NCBI RefSeq assembly: GCF_030296615.1
Contig: NZ_AP027732.1
Coordinates: 310,001 to 374,000, forward strand
DNA length: 64,000 nt
Origin: Frondihabitans sucicola
Lineage (GTDB): Bacteria > Actinomycetota > Actinomycetes > Actinomycetales > Microbacteriaceae
Direction of reading: 5' to 3'
A model generated the notes under the pieces. That model ran no database searches, had not been told where the DNA came from, and was given only the letters and a program-made list of their open reading frames with translations. Of this stretch, positions 47,707 to 56,426 are shown one piece after another. Position 1 is the first letter of the stretch. The number at the start of each line of letters is the position of its first letter. The position numbers and the translations under genes are program-made.

Positions 47707-49216
47707 GTGACGTTGGTCGCCGGCATCGATTCGTCCACCCAGAGCTGCAAGGTGGTCGTGCGCGACGCGTCCACCGGTCAGCTCGTCCGGTCGGGCTCCG
47801 CTCCTCACCCTCCGGAACGGCGGTCGACCCCAACGCCTGGTGGACGGCTCTGCTCGAGGCCGTCGACGCTGCCGGCGGGCTGGAGGGGGTCGCGGCCATC
47901 TCCGTCGCGGGACAGCAGCACGGCATGGTGACGGTCTCGTCGTCCGGCGAGATCGTCCGCGACGCGCTCCTCTGGAACGACACCCGGAGCGCGGCTGCCG
48001 CCACGGCCCTCCTCGAGGAGTTCGGCGCCGACGAGATCGCTCGACGCACCGGCTCTCTCCCGGTGGCGTCGTTCACCGCCACGAAGGTGCGCTGGTTGCG
48101 CGACGCCGAGCCGTCGAATGCGGCTCGCGTCGCCGCCGTCGCGCTGCCGCACGACTGGCTGACCTGGCGCTTGCTGGGCTTCGGCCCCGCCGACGAGTCG
48201 CCGCTCGGCGCCGACCTCGACGCTCTCGTCACCGACCGGTCCGACGCCAGCGGCACCTCGTACTGGACGCCTTCGACCGGCGAGTACGACCTCGGCCTGT
48301 TCGAGGCGGCGTTCGGGCGCCCGGGGCGGGAAGCCCGTGCGGGCGGAGAAACCCGGGGCGCAGGATCGCGGAGCCCGGCAGACGAGGCCGAGAACGTCGT
48401 GATCCTGCCCCGGGTCCTCGGCCCGGCCGAGCCCGCGGGCCGCACGGTCGCCCAGGCGGGCATCCCTTCGGGTCTCGTCGTCGGGCCCGGCATGGGCGAC
48501 AACGCCGGCGCGGCGCTCGGTCTCGACGCCCGCGAGGGCGACGTGGTCATCTCGATCGGCACGAGCGGCACGGCGTTCGCCGTGACCGAGTCGGCGACCA
48601 CCGACCCGTCCGGCGTGGTCGCCGGATTCGCCGACGCCACGGGCGCCTTCCTGCCGCTCATCGCGACGTTGAACGCCGCGCGGATCCTCTCCAGCGTCGA
48701 AACACTGCTCGGTGTCGACCACGACGAGTTCGCCCGGTTGGCTCTGGCGGCCGACCCGGGGGCCGCCGGCCTCGCTCTCGTGCCCTACTTCGAGGGCGAG
48801 CGCACGCCGAACCTGCCCGAGGCCACGGCCACTCTCAGCGGGCTGACCCTCGGGTCGACGACTCGTGAGAACCTCGCCCGCGCCGGAGTCGAGGGGCTCA
48901 TCTGCTCCTCGCCGAGGGCATGGACGCCGTCCGGTCGCTCGGCGTGACCGCCGTGCGCGTGCTGCTGACGGGTGGTGCGGCGCTCAATCCGGCCGTGCAG
49001 ACCGTCGCGGGTCAGGTGTTCGACGTCCCGGTGGCCGTGCCGACGCCGGGCGAATACGTCGCCGACGGTGCGGCACGCCAAGCGGCCTGGGTGCTCTCGG
49101 GCGAACGCCCGGAGTGGCCGGTCTCGATCGAGGCGACGCTGACGCCCGACCCGCGACCCGCGGTGCGGGCGCGCTATCGCGCGGCGCAGGGACTCGGTTC
49201 GCTCGCCCGGCCGTAG
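47707..49216 (+). CDS. xylB: Xylulokinase (two frameshifts in this sequence)
   Basis: Phosphorylates xylulose to xylulose-5-phosphate for the pentose phosphate pathway. It starts [20 protein letters not shown] (FGGY N-terminal ATP motif); [34 protein letters not shown] and [13 protein letters not shown] follow. Breaks near 47810 and 48906 are each repaired by one more C. About 503 residues after repair. GTG 47707 has AAAGGAA upstream. A low-complexity Arg/Gly insert ([18 protein letters not shown]) lies near residue 210, close to a GCAGGATC site. Confidence 0.92.
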
Positions 49217-49240
49217 GCGGGGATGCCGCGCCCGCGACAC

Positions 49241-49282
49241 GGGCTCGCTCACGGCGCGGCCGGGCTCGCTCACGGCGCGGCC
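49241..49282 (+). repeat. 21-bp tandem duplication downstream of xylB
   Basis: GGGCTCGCTCACGGCGCGGCC occurs twice head to tail, 24 bp after the xylB stop. No function is apparent; it resembles the other repeats seen just after stop codons in this window. Confidence 0.7.
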
Positions 49283-49315
49283 GGTGGCGGCCCGTGGTGC
49301 GACCGCAGCCCGGAA

Positions 49316-49351
49316 CGGCCGCCGGACCCCCTTCGGGAGTGCCGGCGGCCG
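49316..49351. terminator. Strong hairpin between convergent xylB and copC
   Basis: CGGCCGCCGG pairs with CCGGCGGCCG, with further inner pairing of ACCCCC and GGGAGT and a 3-base loop. It lies 20 bp beyond the copC stop and should terminate both transcripts. Confidence 0.7.
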
Positions 49352-49370
49352 AACCGGGGTGCGGAGCCGC

Positions 49371-50021
49371 CTACGCCTCGGGAGGCGCCGGCCGGTTGCG
49401 CACCAGCACGATCACCACGGCGACGAGAGCCACCACGATGATCCCGCCGCCGACGCCGATGGCGATGCCGAGCCCGCCAGACGAGAACGACGCCGAGTCC
49501 GACGAGCCGGGGCCCGCTGCCGACGTGGAACCGCCGCTGCCGGAGTTCTGGTCGCCGCAGGTGGGACGTGAATCACGGCCTGCCGCGGCCTGCGCGGACG
49601 CCGGCCGGTCGTAACGGAACCCGATCGAACTCGACACGGTGTGCCCGTCGGCCGAGACGATCTGCCAGGTCACCGTGTACCTGCCCGAATCGCCGAGCTT
49701 CACCGGAACGGTCACGTCGGTGTCGCGGATGACCGGACACCCCGACTCGAAGTGCTTGCCGCCGGGGCCGGTGACCTCGACGACGTTCGACGACCCGTCG
49801 CCCGACAGGTCGAGGACGCGGTCGTCGAACGTGAGCACGACCTTCGGCAGCGCCGTGGTCTGCGTCGAGTCGGCCTTCGGCGTCGACGCGACGAGGTAGT
49901 CGTGCGCGCTGGCTCCGGTCGCCGGGGCGAGAGCGAGCACGGCGGCGGCGAGCACCAGCGAGGTACCCGCGATCGCACCCGACAGGGCGCGGCCCAGGCG
50001 ACGACGGGTCGACACCGCCAT
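49371..50021 (-). CDS. copC: Copper-resistance protein CopC domain, membrane-anchored
   Basis: A 216-residue protein with a signal peptide ending TGASAHDYLVASTPKADS, the CopC N-terminus whose first His after cleavage binds copper. The CopC fold continues through TVTWQIVSADGHTVSSSIGFRYD. A Ser/Gly linker and one C-terminal membrane helix follow (GGGIIVVALVAVVIVLVRN). It likely carries copper at the cell surface to the CopD-like protein. It is the last gene of the copper operon, 3 bp after the YcnI gene. Confidence 0.9.
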   Translation of the reverse strand: MAVSTRRRLGRALSGAIAGTSLVLAAAVLALAPATGASAHDYLVASTPKADSTQTTALPKVVLTFDDRVLDLSGDGSSNVVEVTGPGGKHFESGCPVIRDTDVTVPVKLGDSGRYTVTWQIVSADGHTVSSSIGFRYDRPASAQAAAGRDSRPTCGDQNSGSGGSTSAAGPGSSDSASFSSGGLGIAIGVGGGIIVVALVAVVIVLVRNRPAPPEA

Positions 50022-50024
50022 GCG

Positions 50025-50817
50025 CTACTCCCCGCGCTCTCGGCCGGCGCCGCCGTGCGAGTGCCTCGACGCGTCGAGCCACCGCGCGCGTACGCCGCGA
50101 ACGCGACGATCAGGGCGATGACACCGAGGCCGAGACCGCCGATCCCCAGCCCCAGCGCCACCGACGACGAGGTCGATGCCGTGGTCCCGGAGCCGTCGGC
50201 CGCGGGGGCCGGTGCGGCGGAAGCCGACGACGCGACGATGCCCTGATCGGCGTCGGCCGGGGTGCGTCGTTGATGTAGAGCGTGGGCGCAGGATGCTCCG
50301 GCTCATCACCGGAGGCGGGCGTCGCCTCGTTCCACTTCACGACGCTGCCGTCGCTGTAGGTCTGCGTCGCCGGCAGCTCCACCTTGCCGGTGTCGGGCAC
50401 GGCGCCCGCCGACACGGTGAAGAACTGGAAGGCTCCCGGGGCGATGCCCTGACCGGCGTCAGCGGTCCAGATCACCTTCGTGACCGCCTTCGAGATGGTT
50501 CCGTCGGCGGTCGCGACCGGCTTGGGCAGGGTGCCCTGGACCACGTCGACCTTCCAGCCCGCGAGAGGCTGGTACGACACCGAGGTGAACGGCTGCGCGG
50601 TCGGGAAGTCGACCTCCAGCTTGACGGTCGACGCGGTGGCCGACTCGGTCGGAACCTTGAACTGCAGCGTGGCGTAGTCGCCGGCGGGCGCCTGCTCCGG
50701 CACAACGTGCACGTGGGCGGACGCCGCGAGCGGCGCTGCGAGCGCCAGGGCGCCCGCGAGGGGAAGAACGATCGCGACGCGCGCGACGGTCTTCGTCAGG
50801 GTGGCTTTCTGAGCCAT
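50025..50817 (-). CDS. YcnI/DUF1775 copper-binding membrane-anchored protein (two frameshifts)
   Basis: Signal peptide ending AASAHVHVVPEQAPAGDYA: the N-terminal His after cleavage is the YcnI copper ligand. The beta-fold follows (LEVDFPTAQPFTSVSYQPLAGWKVD). One more G at 50260-50263 extends it through DAPPADADQG and a membrane helix (LGLGIGGLGLGVIALIVAFA). One more C at 50030-50033 gives the stop at 50025, 3 bp before copC. YcnI proteins bind copper and often pair with CopC and CopD, as here. Confidence 0.85.
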
Positions 50818-50932
50818 GGGGATTCGTCTCTCTGTTGCGGGCGCAGGTCGGCGCGCAGAAGCGGCGCGCCCCAGGGACGGGACACGTCGACGGCGCAGAC
50901 GCTGCGACCAGGTCTGATGTGGTGATGCGGGG
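50818..50932 (-). other. Short noncoding gap within the copper operon
   Basis: About 115 bp with no open frame of interest. It may hold an internal promoter or processing site. I see no palindrome resembling a CsoR box. Confidence 0.4.
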
Positions 50933-51580
50933 TCAGACGCCGAGAGGCGGGCCGCGGTGAGGCCGAGACACGAGCAGGACTTCGAGCGGCCGGAGGCCGC
51001 GGAGATCGCCCACGGCCGTGATGACTCCGTGGCGTGCGACGCCGAGCGAGGCGGGGAGGGCTTCGACGACGACGACCAACCGGGCCAGGCGCGCCCCGCC
51101 GAGGCGCACGAGGGTGAGGGCCGCCCGCTCGCCGTGCAGGAGGAGAGCGACGGTCACGAGCGCCGCGCAGGCGTGACCGAGCCACATGCGCGCATCGCTC
51201 ACCGCGGGGGCCGAGATGCCGCTCGGCGTGCCGAAGTCGGGAAGGACCTGCGTGTGCCCACCCGACATCACCATGCCGAGCATTCCGACCGACCCGTGAT
51301 CGGCGGCACCGGCCGGGAGATCCGCCCCGAGGCTGAAGAGCACGTGGAAGACGAACTGACTCAGGGCGACCGAGATCGAGAGGCGAACGGGCGACAGAGC
51401 CCGCGAGCTGAGGGCGATACAGGCCAGGATCGCGAACGTGAGAGCCAGGGTCGTCCCGAGGGCCCCGGGCGCGACCCCGCCGCCCGCGACGTGCGAGAAC
51501 GCTGCGACCAGGACCGACAGGCACGCCACCAGGAGCCCGCGGACGACGCGGACCCCTCTCGAGCGAACCGGCACGGCCAC
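50933..51580 (-). CDS. Membrane protein of the copper operon, unknown function
   Basis: A 215-residue protein with about five hydrophobic segments (LLVACLSVLVAAFSHVAGGG, LALTFAILACIALSS, LSISVALSQFVFHVLFSL, DARMWLGHACAALVTVALLLHG and a C-terminal one). His and Met residues sit at helix edges and in the extracellular loop (ADHGSVGMLGMVMSGGHTQ), a layout suited to copper binding. No named domain is recognised. GTG 51580 is 8 bp after the CopD/CtaG stop. Its placement between CopD/CtaG and YcnI argues for a copper role. Confidence 0.7.
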   Translation of the reverse strand: MAVPVRSRGVRVVRGLLVACLSVLVAAFSHVAGGGVAPGALGTTLALTFAILACIALSSRALSPVRLSISVALSQFVFHVLFSLGADLPAGAADHGSVGMLGMVMSGGHTQVLPDFGTPSGISAPAVSDARMWLGHACAALVTVALLLHGERAALTLVRLGGARLARLVVVVEALPASLGVARHGVITAVGDLRGLRPLEVLLVSRPHRGPPLGV

Positions 51581-51587
51581 GACGCCC

Positions 51588-53663
51588 CTACTCGAGCGGC
51601 TCGCGACGCCTCGGCGTCGCCATCTGCTGGAGGTGTTCGTTGTAGGCGCGAAGCTCGGCGTCTTCGTCGTTGTCGGCCTTGCGGTCGTAGCGCTTGGCGA
51701 TGCGCTCGTCGGTGCGAACCCACTGTCGCACCACCATGAGAGCGATCAGCACGGTGGGGAACTCGCCCGCGCCCCAGGCGATGGCGCCGCCCGTGTGCTG
51801 GTCGTTGAGCAGCTCCTGGTAGTTCGTCTTGCCGAGCGCGTGCCACCAGTCGACGGCGAGGATGTCGGTGCCCGACATCAGTGCCAGGCCGAAGAAGGCG
51901 TGGAACGCGAGGGTCGCCATGAGCAGGATGAGCCGCAGCGGATACGGCGGACGCTTGGGCCCGGGGTCGACGCCGATGAGGACGAAGAAGAACACGTAGC
52001 CGGCGAGGAGGAAGTGGATCTCCATGATGAGGTGGCCGGGGTGCGTCTGGAGGGACGCCTGGAACCAACCCGTCCAGTAGAAGGCGACCAGGCTGCCGGC
52101 GAAGATGACGGCCGCGACGACCGGGTTCGTGATGAACGTCGCGTAGCGCGAGTGGGTGAGGATCAGGAGCCACTCGCGCGGCCCGCGGCTGTTGTCGCGG
52201 CGCTTCGGCAGGGTGCGCAGCGCGAGCAGGATCGGTGCGCCCAGCACCAGCAGCGGGGGCACGTACATCATCAGCACCATGTGCTGGATCATGTGCGTCG
52301 AGAAGTTGACGGCCCCGTAGACGCTCGGACCGCCGCTGGTCGCGAAGAACAGGCCGAAGCAGCCGAACAGCCACGGCACCGTGCGGCCCCACGACCAGGT
52401 GTCACCACGTCGCCGGAGCTTCACGACGCCCACGATGTAGAGCCCCGCCATGATCAGCGCGATCGCGATGAACATGTAGTCGGGGTGGAAGCCGAACAGG
52501 AAGCGCTCGAGCGTGACCGGCTTCGGGTACGGGAAGCCGATCAGGCCGGAGCGCGTGTCGGCGTCGGCCGTCTGCGGCACCGGCGGCGCACTCTTCGAGA
52601 GCGCCACCGACAGCCCCATCGCGATCGACATGAAGACGACCTCGGACACCGCGAGCCGGACGAAGGCGCGGGATCGGGTGGGTTCGCGGACGAGCCGCGG
52701 GATGATGCTGCGACGCTGGAGGTAGCCGGCGACGCCCAGGCCGATCAGGATGAGCGACTTGACCGTGATGAGCAGGCCGTAGTTTGTCGTGAACAGGTCG
52801 GCCGGCCCTGTGAGGCGGAGGCTCGCGTTGATCACGCCGGAGAACGCGACGAAGGCGAAGGCCCAGATCGCCAGGGTCGAGTAGCGCGAGACCACGGTCG
52901 CGAGGTGCTTGCCCGCTTTCTTGCGGAGCAGGATCACGGCGATCAGCCCGCCCATCCAGACCGTCACGCCGACGAGGTGCATGGCCAGGCTGTTGACCGC
53001 GTTGACGTGCTCGTCGGTGCCCGCGGAGTGCCCGGAGAGCGAGAGCGGCAGCAGCGCGAAGAGGGCGAAGACGGCGGCCGTGGCCAGCCAGGAGACGTTC
53101 TTGGTGGAGAGCAGGATCACGAGCGCCACGGCGATGCAGCCGATGGTCACCAGCCAGGTCTGCCCGATCTCGAGCTGGAACGCGACGAAGAAGAACTGGC
53201 TGCGGAACGTGGTCGTCGTGAAACCGACGCTGAGCGACGTGGCGGCCTGGAACATGAGGGACGCGACGGCCGAGACGAGCCACACGAGACCGGACCAGAC
53301 GGCCCACTTGGTCGCGTACCACTGGCTGAAGCTGGCCGAGCGCGGGTCTTTCTTCTGGCCGGGGAGCACCACCGCCGAGAGCACGAGGAGGCCGATCGTG
53401 ACCGCGGCGGAGCCGTCGAACACCGCGCTGACCATCGGGAAGCCTCGCGTGACGACGAGGCCGGGATCGGAGAGCAGCTGAGCGAAGGCGCCCGTGAAGA
53501 ACATCGCCAGGAGCGCCAGGACGACACCGACCGGGATGCACGCCATCAGGACGATGACCGCGACCGAAGGACCACCGGATGAGCCTTCCGGCCGCGACGG
53601 CCGCGGCGACGGCAGCTTCATCTGCTTGGTCTCGAAGTGGAGGTCTTCGATCTGATCGGTCAA
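51588..53663 (-). CDS. Fused CopD/CtaG copper-import and oxidase-assembly membrane protein
   Basis: About 691 residues and over a dozen membrane helices. The N-terminal half is CopD-like (helices from residue 25; FVAFQLEIGQTWLV, MHLVGVTVWMGGLIAVILL with the copper-site His). The C-terminal half is CtaG-like (NFSTHMIQHMVLMMYVPPLLVLGAP, LIMEIHFLLAGYVFF, FHAFFGLALM). This fusion is typical of actinobacteria and links copper import to cytochrome oxidase assembly. TTG 53663 is chosen for its AAGGA site; the frame is open a little further upstream. Confidence 0.9.
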   Translation of the reverse strand: MTDQIEDLHFETKQMKLPSPRPSRPEGSSGGPSVAVIVLMACIPVGVVLALLAMFFTGAFAQLLSDPGLVVTRGFPMVSAVFDGSAAVTIGLLVLSAVVLPGQKKDPRSASFSQWYATKWAVWSGLVWLVSAVASLMFQAATSLSVGFTTTTFRSQFFFVAFQLEIGQTWLVTIGCIAVALVILLSTKNVSWLATAAVFALFALLPLSLSGHSAGTDEHVNAVNSLAMHLVGVTVWMGGLIAVILLRKKAGKHLATVVSRYSTLAIWAFAFVAFSGVINASLRLTGPADLFTTNYGLLITVKSLILIGLGVAGYLQRRSIIPRLVREPTRSRAFVRLAVSEVVFMSIAMGLSVALSKSAPPVPQTADADTRSGLIGFPYPKPVTLERFLFGFHPDYMFIAIALIMAGLYIVGVVKLRRRGDTWSWGRTVPWLFGCFGLFFATSGGPSVYGAVNFSTHMIQHMVLMMYVPPLLVLGAPILLALRTLPKRRDNSRGPREWLLILTHSRYATFITNPVVAAVIFAGSLVAFYWTGWFQASLQTHPGHLIMEIHFLLAGYVFFFVLIGVDPGPKRPPYPLRLILLMATLAFHAFFGLALMSGTDILAVDWWHALGKTNYQELLNDQHTGGAIAWGAGEFPTVLIALMVVRQWVRTDERIAKRYDRKADNDEDAELRAYNEHLQQMATPRRREPLE

Positions 53664-53784
53664 GAGGGTCCTTGGAGAGAGAACGGCCGGGTCTGCGGCT
53701 ACCCCGCAATGATACGGAACTCCCCTGTCCACCGAAGAAGTTGTCCACAGCCCCGAGAGACCGGCGCCCGGCAGACGGACGACC

Positions 53785-54257
53785 TCAGAGCAGCGGGAGC
53801 TTCTTGACCAGCCGGTCCACCTCGCGCCGCGGGCCCACCAGGCTGAGTGCCAGCGGCGCCACCTCGTCCGGGCTCTGACCGGCGAGCACCCCGAGGTACT
53901 CGTCGTAGACGCGCGACGTCTGGGCGGCGAGAGGCATGTCGATCAGCAGGACCTCGGTCGAGGTGGCCGCGCGCTGCGCGATCGACGCGAGCTGCGCCTG
54001 CTCTGCGGAGAGCACCGTGCATCCGGCCCACGGGAGCCCGGCGTGCGACTCGCCGGCGGCATCCTGCCCGCTCTCCCCAGAAGCCCGTCGACGCGAGGCG
54101 CCGTCGCCGCGGCAACGCACACGGCCGCGTTCACCTGGCGGCCGACCGGCAGCCCGGCGTCGACGACGACCACCCACTTCACGGGCGCTGCCCGCGTGGA
54201 TTCGCCGGGGGTGACCTCCTCGGGGGCGAAGCCGAAGGGGGTGGTGATCTCTCGCAT
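53785..54257 (-). CDS. DUF2000 family protein (frameshifted in this sequence)
   Basis: About 157 residues. The start MREITTPFGFAPEEV, then VKWVVVVDAGLPVGRQVNAAVCVA, and the C-terminal part GLPWAGCTVLSAEQAQLASI. One more C in the run 54075-54078 (+ strand) joins the two as LLGESGQDAAGESHAG. DUF2000 proteins have a compact alpha/beta fold of unknown role and are often encoded beside Lrp/AsnC regulators, as here. Confidence 0.8.
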
Positions 54258-54355
54258 CCTGCTGTCCTTTCGTCCGTCTGACGGGAAGACTGTACGCAGC
54301 TCGCACGGGTGGTAGAGACACCTCCCGTACTTAATTCGGAAGACGGGATGATCAC

Positions 54356-54826
54356 GTGCACCTCGACGACATTGATACGGCGCTCCTGCGTGAATTGCAG
54401 CGCGACGCACGGCGGACCAACCGCGACCTCGCAGCCGCCGTCGGCATCTCACCGACCACCGCGCTCGACCGCATCCGGGCCCTGCGACGCCGCGGGGTGA
54501 TCCGCGGCGCGCGACTCGACGTCGATCTGCCCTCGATCGGTCGCGCGGTGCAGGCGCTCGTCGCCGTGCGGATCCGGCCGCCCTCGCGCGAGAACATCGA
54601 CGCCTTCCGCACCTGGGCGGCCGAGCTCGACGAGACGATCGGGGTGTTCGTCGTAACCGGGACCGAGGACTTCCTCGTGCACGTCGCGGTCAGCGACAAC
54701 GACGCGCTCTACGCCTTCGTCATCGACCGACTGACCGAGCGGCCCGAGGTGGCCGACGTCCGCACGAGCGTCGTGTACGAGCACGTGCGGCCGCGAGTCA
54801 TCGAGCCGGCTGGTCCGAGCGACTGA
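54356..54826 (+). CDS. Lrp/AsnC-family transcriptional regulator
   Basis: A 156-residue protein: helix-turn-helix DIDTALLRELQRDARRTNRDLAAAVGISPTTALDRIRAL (residues 4-42), then the RAM/effector domain (VQALVAVRI..., VFVVTGTEDFLVHVAVSD). GTG 54356 is the start. It is divergent from the DUF2000 gene, with the promoter region 54258-54355 shared. Its 3' end overlaps the convergent K+ channel gene by 29 bp. Confidence 0.9.
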   Translation: MHLDDIDTALLRELQRDARRTNRDLAAAVGISPTTALDRIRALRRRGVIRGARLDVDLPSIGRAVQALVAVRIRPPSRENIDAFRTWAAELDETIGVFVVTGTEDFLVHVAVSDNDALYAFVIDRLTERPEVADVRTSVVYEHVRPRVIEPAGPSD

Positions 54827-55628
54827 GGCCGGCGGGCGGCGCCGCCCGGGCGTCGAGGGCCGAGGGGAGCGGCGGTGGCTGCCCGCCCGAGGCGGCCGGC
54901 GGAGTCCGGTCCTCCAGGGCGGCCGAATGGGCGGCGAGCTGCGCCTTGAGCTCGGTGATCTGCTTCGACAGAGCGAACACGTCGCCCCGGGTCGCCGCCT
55001 GCGCGGACTCCTCCGTGAGGGCGACTCGCTCGACGATCCACGAGGCGATGGTCGCGGTGACCACACCGAGGAGGGCGATCCCGCCGAGCATCAGGGCGAC
55101 CGCGATCATCCTGCCCTCGATCGTCACGGGGGTGTAGTCGCCGTAGCCGACCGTCGTGATCGTGACGAACGCCCACCAGAGGGCGACCGGGAACGTGGTG
55201 ATCGTGGCGCCGTGGGCCGGGCGCTCGACGTCGAGCACGGCGAGGGCCGCGACGTAGACGAGCAGGAACGCCGATCCGACCACGTAGGTGACCACCCTGC
55301 CGCGGAAGGTGCGCCCCGCGGTGCGCTGCAGGACCGCCAGCAGGGTCAGCAGGCGCAGGAGCCGAAGCGGACGCAGGATCGGCAGCGCCACGATCAGCAG
55401 CTCGGGGATGTGCCGGACGAACCAGCGCCACCGGTTCGGCACCAGGAGGAAATTGACCAGATAGTCGACGGCGAAGACGACCCAGGTGCCCCAGATGATG
55501 TATTCGAACCCGCGTGAGCCCCGAGCGCTCAGGTTGCCGATGACCTCGGCCGAATACGCGGCGAGGAAGATGAACGACACGGCCATGAGCGGCCAGTCCG
55601 AGATCTTTCGCCAGCGGGCATGGGTCAT
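54798..55628 (-). CDS. Voltage-gated-type potassium channel
   Basis: A 276-residue six-helix channel. The Arg-rich S4 segment reads RPLRLLRLLTLLAVLQR; the selectivity filter is TVGYGDYTP near residue 165; S6 follows (MIAVALMLGGIALLGVV). The C-terminal cytoplasmic tail has a short coiled coil (ALSKQITELKAQLAAHSAALE) that probably tetramerises. No RCK domain is present. ATG 55628. Confidence 0.92.
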   Translation of the reverse strand: MTHARWRKISDWPLMAVSFIFLAAYSAEVIGNLSARGSRGFEYIIWGTWVVFAVDYLVNFLLVPNRWRWFVRHIPELLIVALPILRPLRLLRLLTLLAVLQRTAGRTFRGRVVTYVVGSAFLLVYVAALAVLDVERPAHGATITTFPVALWWAFVTITTVGYGDYTPVTIEGRMIAVALMLGGIALLGVVTATIASWIVERVALTEESAQAATRGDVFALSKQITELKAQLAAHSAALEDRTPPAASGGQPPPLPSALDARAAPPAGLSRSDQPAR

Positions 55629-55644
55629 GGAGAGATAGTAGGAC

Positions 55645-56108
55645 TCACGCAGCTATCCCTTGGCTGAATGCCAGGCGGGCAGAGACCCGGTCGACCTTCA
55701 GAGCGTCGAGGAGAACGGCCGCAGGATCGGGGGCGACGCGGTCGAGAAGCGCCAGGGCGATGTGCCGCGGCGCGATGGCACGGGACGACTCGGCGGTCGC
55801 GTGCCGGAGCATCGCGCCCATCACCTCCCGGGAGCCCGAACTGAACGGCGTGCGCTTGAGCTTCGGGATCGGCACCCAGCCGAGCAGGTCGACGTCGAGG
55901 CCGACCGCCCGGAGGAGGCGCGGTCGAGCTCGGCCTCGGCCGCTCGCGCCGAGGCGAGGTCGACCCCGAGCGTCGTGCTGACGACGGGATCGTGGAGGGC
56001 TCCGAGGAGCAGGTGGGTCGTTCCGACGCGGCGGTCGCCGCGCAGCCGGGACTCTTCGACGGCGTGCACCACGGTGGCGCGCGCGTCGGCGGCGAATCTC
56101 TCGAACAT
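55645..56108 (-). CDS. Clp N-terminal-domain protein (frameshifted in this sequence)
   Basis: About 154 residues: MFERFAADARATVVHAVEESRLRGDRRVGTTHLLLGAL matches the first Clp-N repeat; the second reads VPIPKLKRTPFSSGSREVMGAMLRHATAESSRAIAPRHIALALL. One more G near 55917 joins the halves (LDRALLRAVGLDVDLLGWV). There is no AAA+ domain, so it is a stand-alone adaptor or regulator. It lies 16 bp after a small helix-turn-helix gene, a pairing common in actinobacteria. Confidence 0.85.
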
Positions 56109-56124
56109 GTCTTTTCTCCCTCTG

Positions 56125-56325
56125 CTATTTGCCGTACTTGGCGTGCACCGACTGGCGTGAGACGCCGAGCGCGTCGCCGATCTGCTCCCACGACCAGCCG
56201 GCGGCGCGAGCCGCGGCGACGTGAGTGGCCTCGACCTGTTCGGCGAGGCGGTGCAGGGCCCCCACGGCGCGGAGCCCGGTGGCGGGATCGCTCGTGCGGA
56301 GCTGCGTGGTGAGGTCGTCGGTCAT
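56125..56325 (-). CDS. Small helix-turn-helix protein
   Basis: A 66-residue protein. The DNA-binding helix pair is in AAGWSWEQIGDALGVSRQSVHAKYGK at the C-terminus; the N-terminal half is helical (LRAVGALHRLAEQVEATHVAAARAA) and may dimerise. Two matching palindromes lie directly upstream (56328-56372), so autoregulation is likely. It is cotranscribed with the Clp-N gene. Confidence 0.85.
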   Translation of the reverse strand: MTDDLTTQLRTSDPATGLRAVGALHRLAEQVEATHVAAARAAGWSWEQIGDALGVSRQSVHAKYGK

Positions 56326-56327
56326 GG

Positions 56328-56372
56328 TGTCAATCTAGACTGACACGAGGGTGCTGTCAACCTGGATTGACA
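56328..56372. promoter_or_regulatory. Two 18-bp operator-like palindromes upstream of the HTH gene
   Basis: TGTCAATCTAGACTGACA (56328-56345) and TGTCAACCTGGATTGACA (56355-56372) share TGTCA...TGACA ends and lie 27 bp apart, centre to centre. The second includes a TTGACA-type -35 hexamer. They directly precede the HTH start and are likely its own binding sites. Confidence 0.75.
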
Positions 56373-56426
56373 GAAAGCACGCGAACGCGATCGGGCCGGC
56401 GGGCAGGCCAGGGCTTCACGGCTGGC

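Noticed and set aside
46385..48661. 758-residue minus-strand open frame opposite xylA and xylB
   Set aside because: Shadow of two recognised genes; it spans their boundary, which is not expected of a real gene.
51438..53582. 714-residue plus-strand open frame opposite CopD/CtaG
   Set aside because: Charged, repetitive Arg/Glu/Asp/His sequence typical of antisense to a membrane-protein gene; no family motif.
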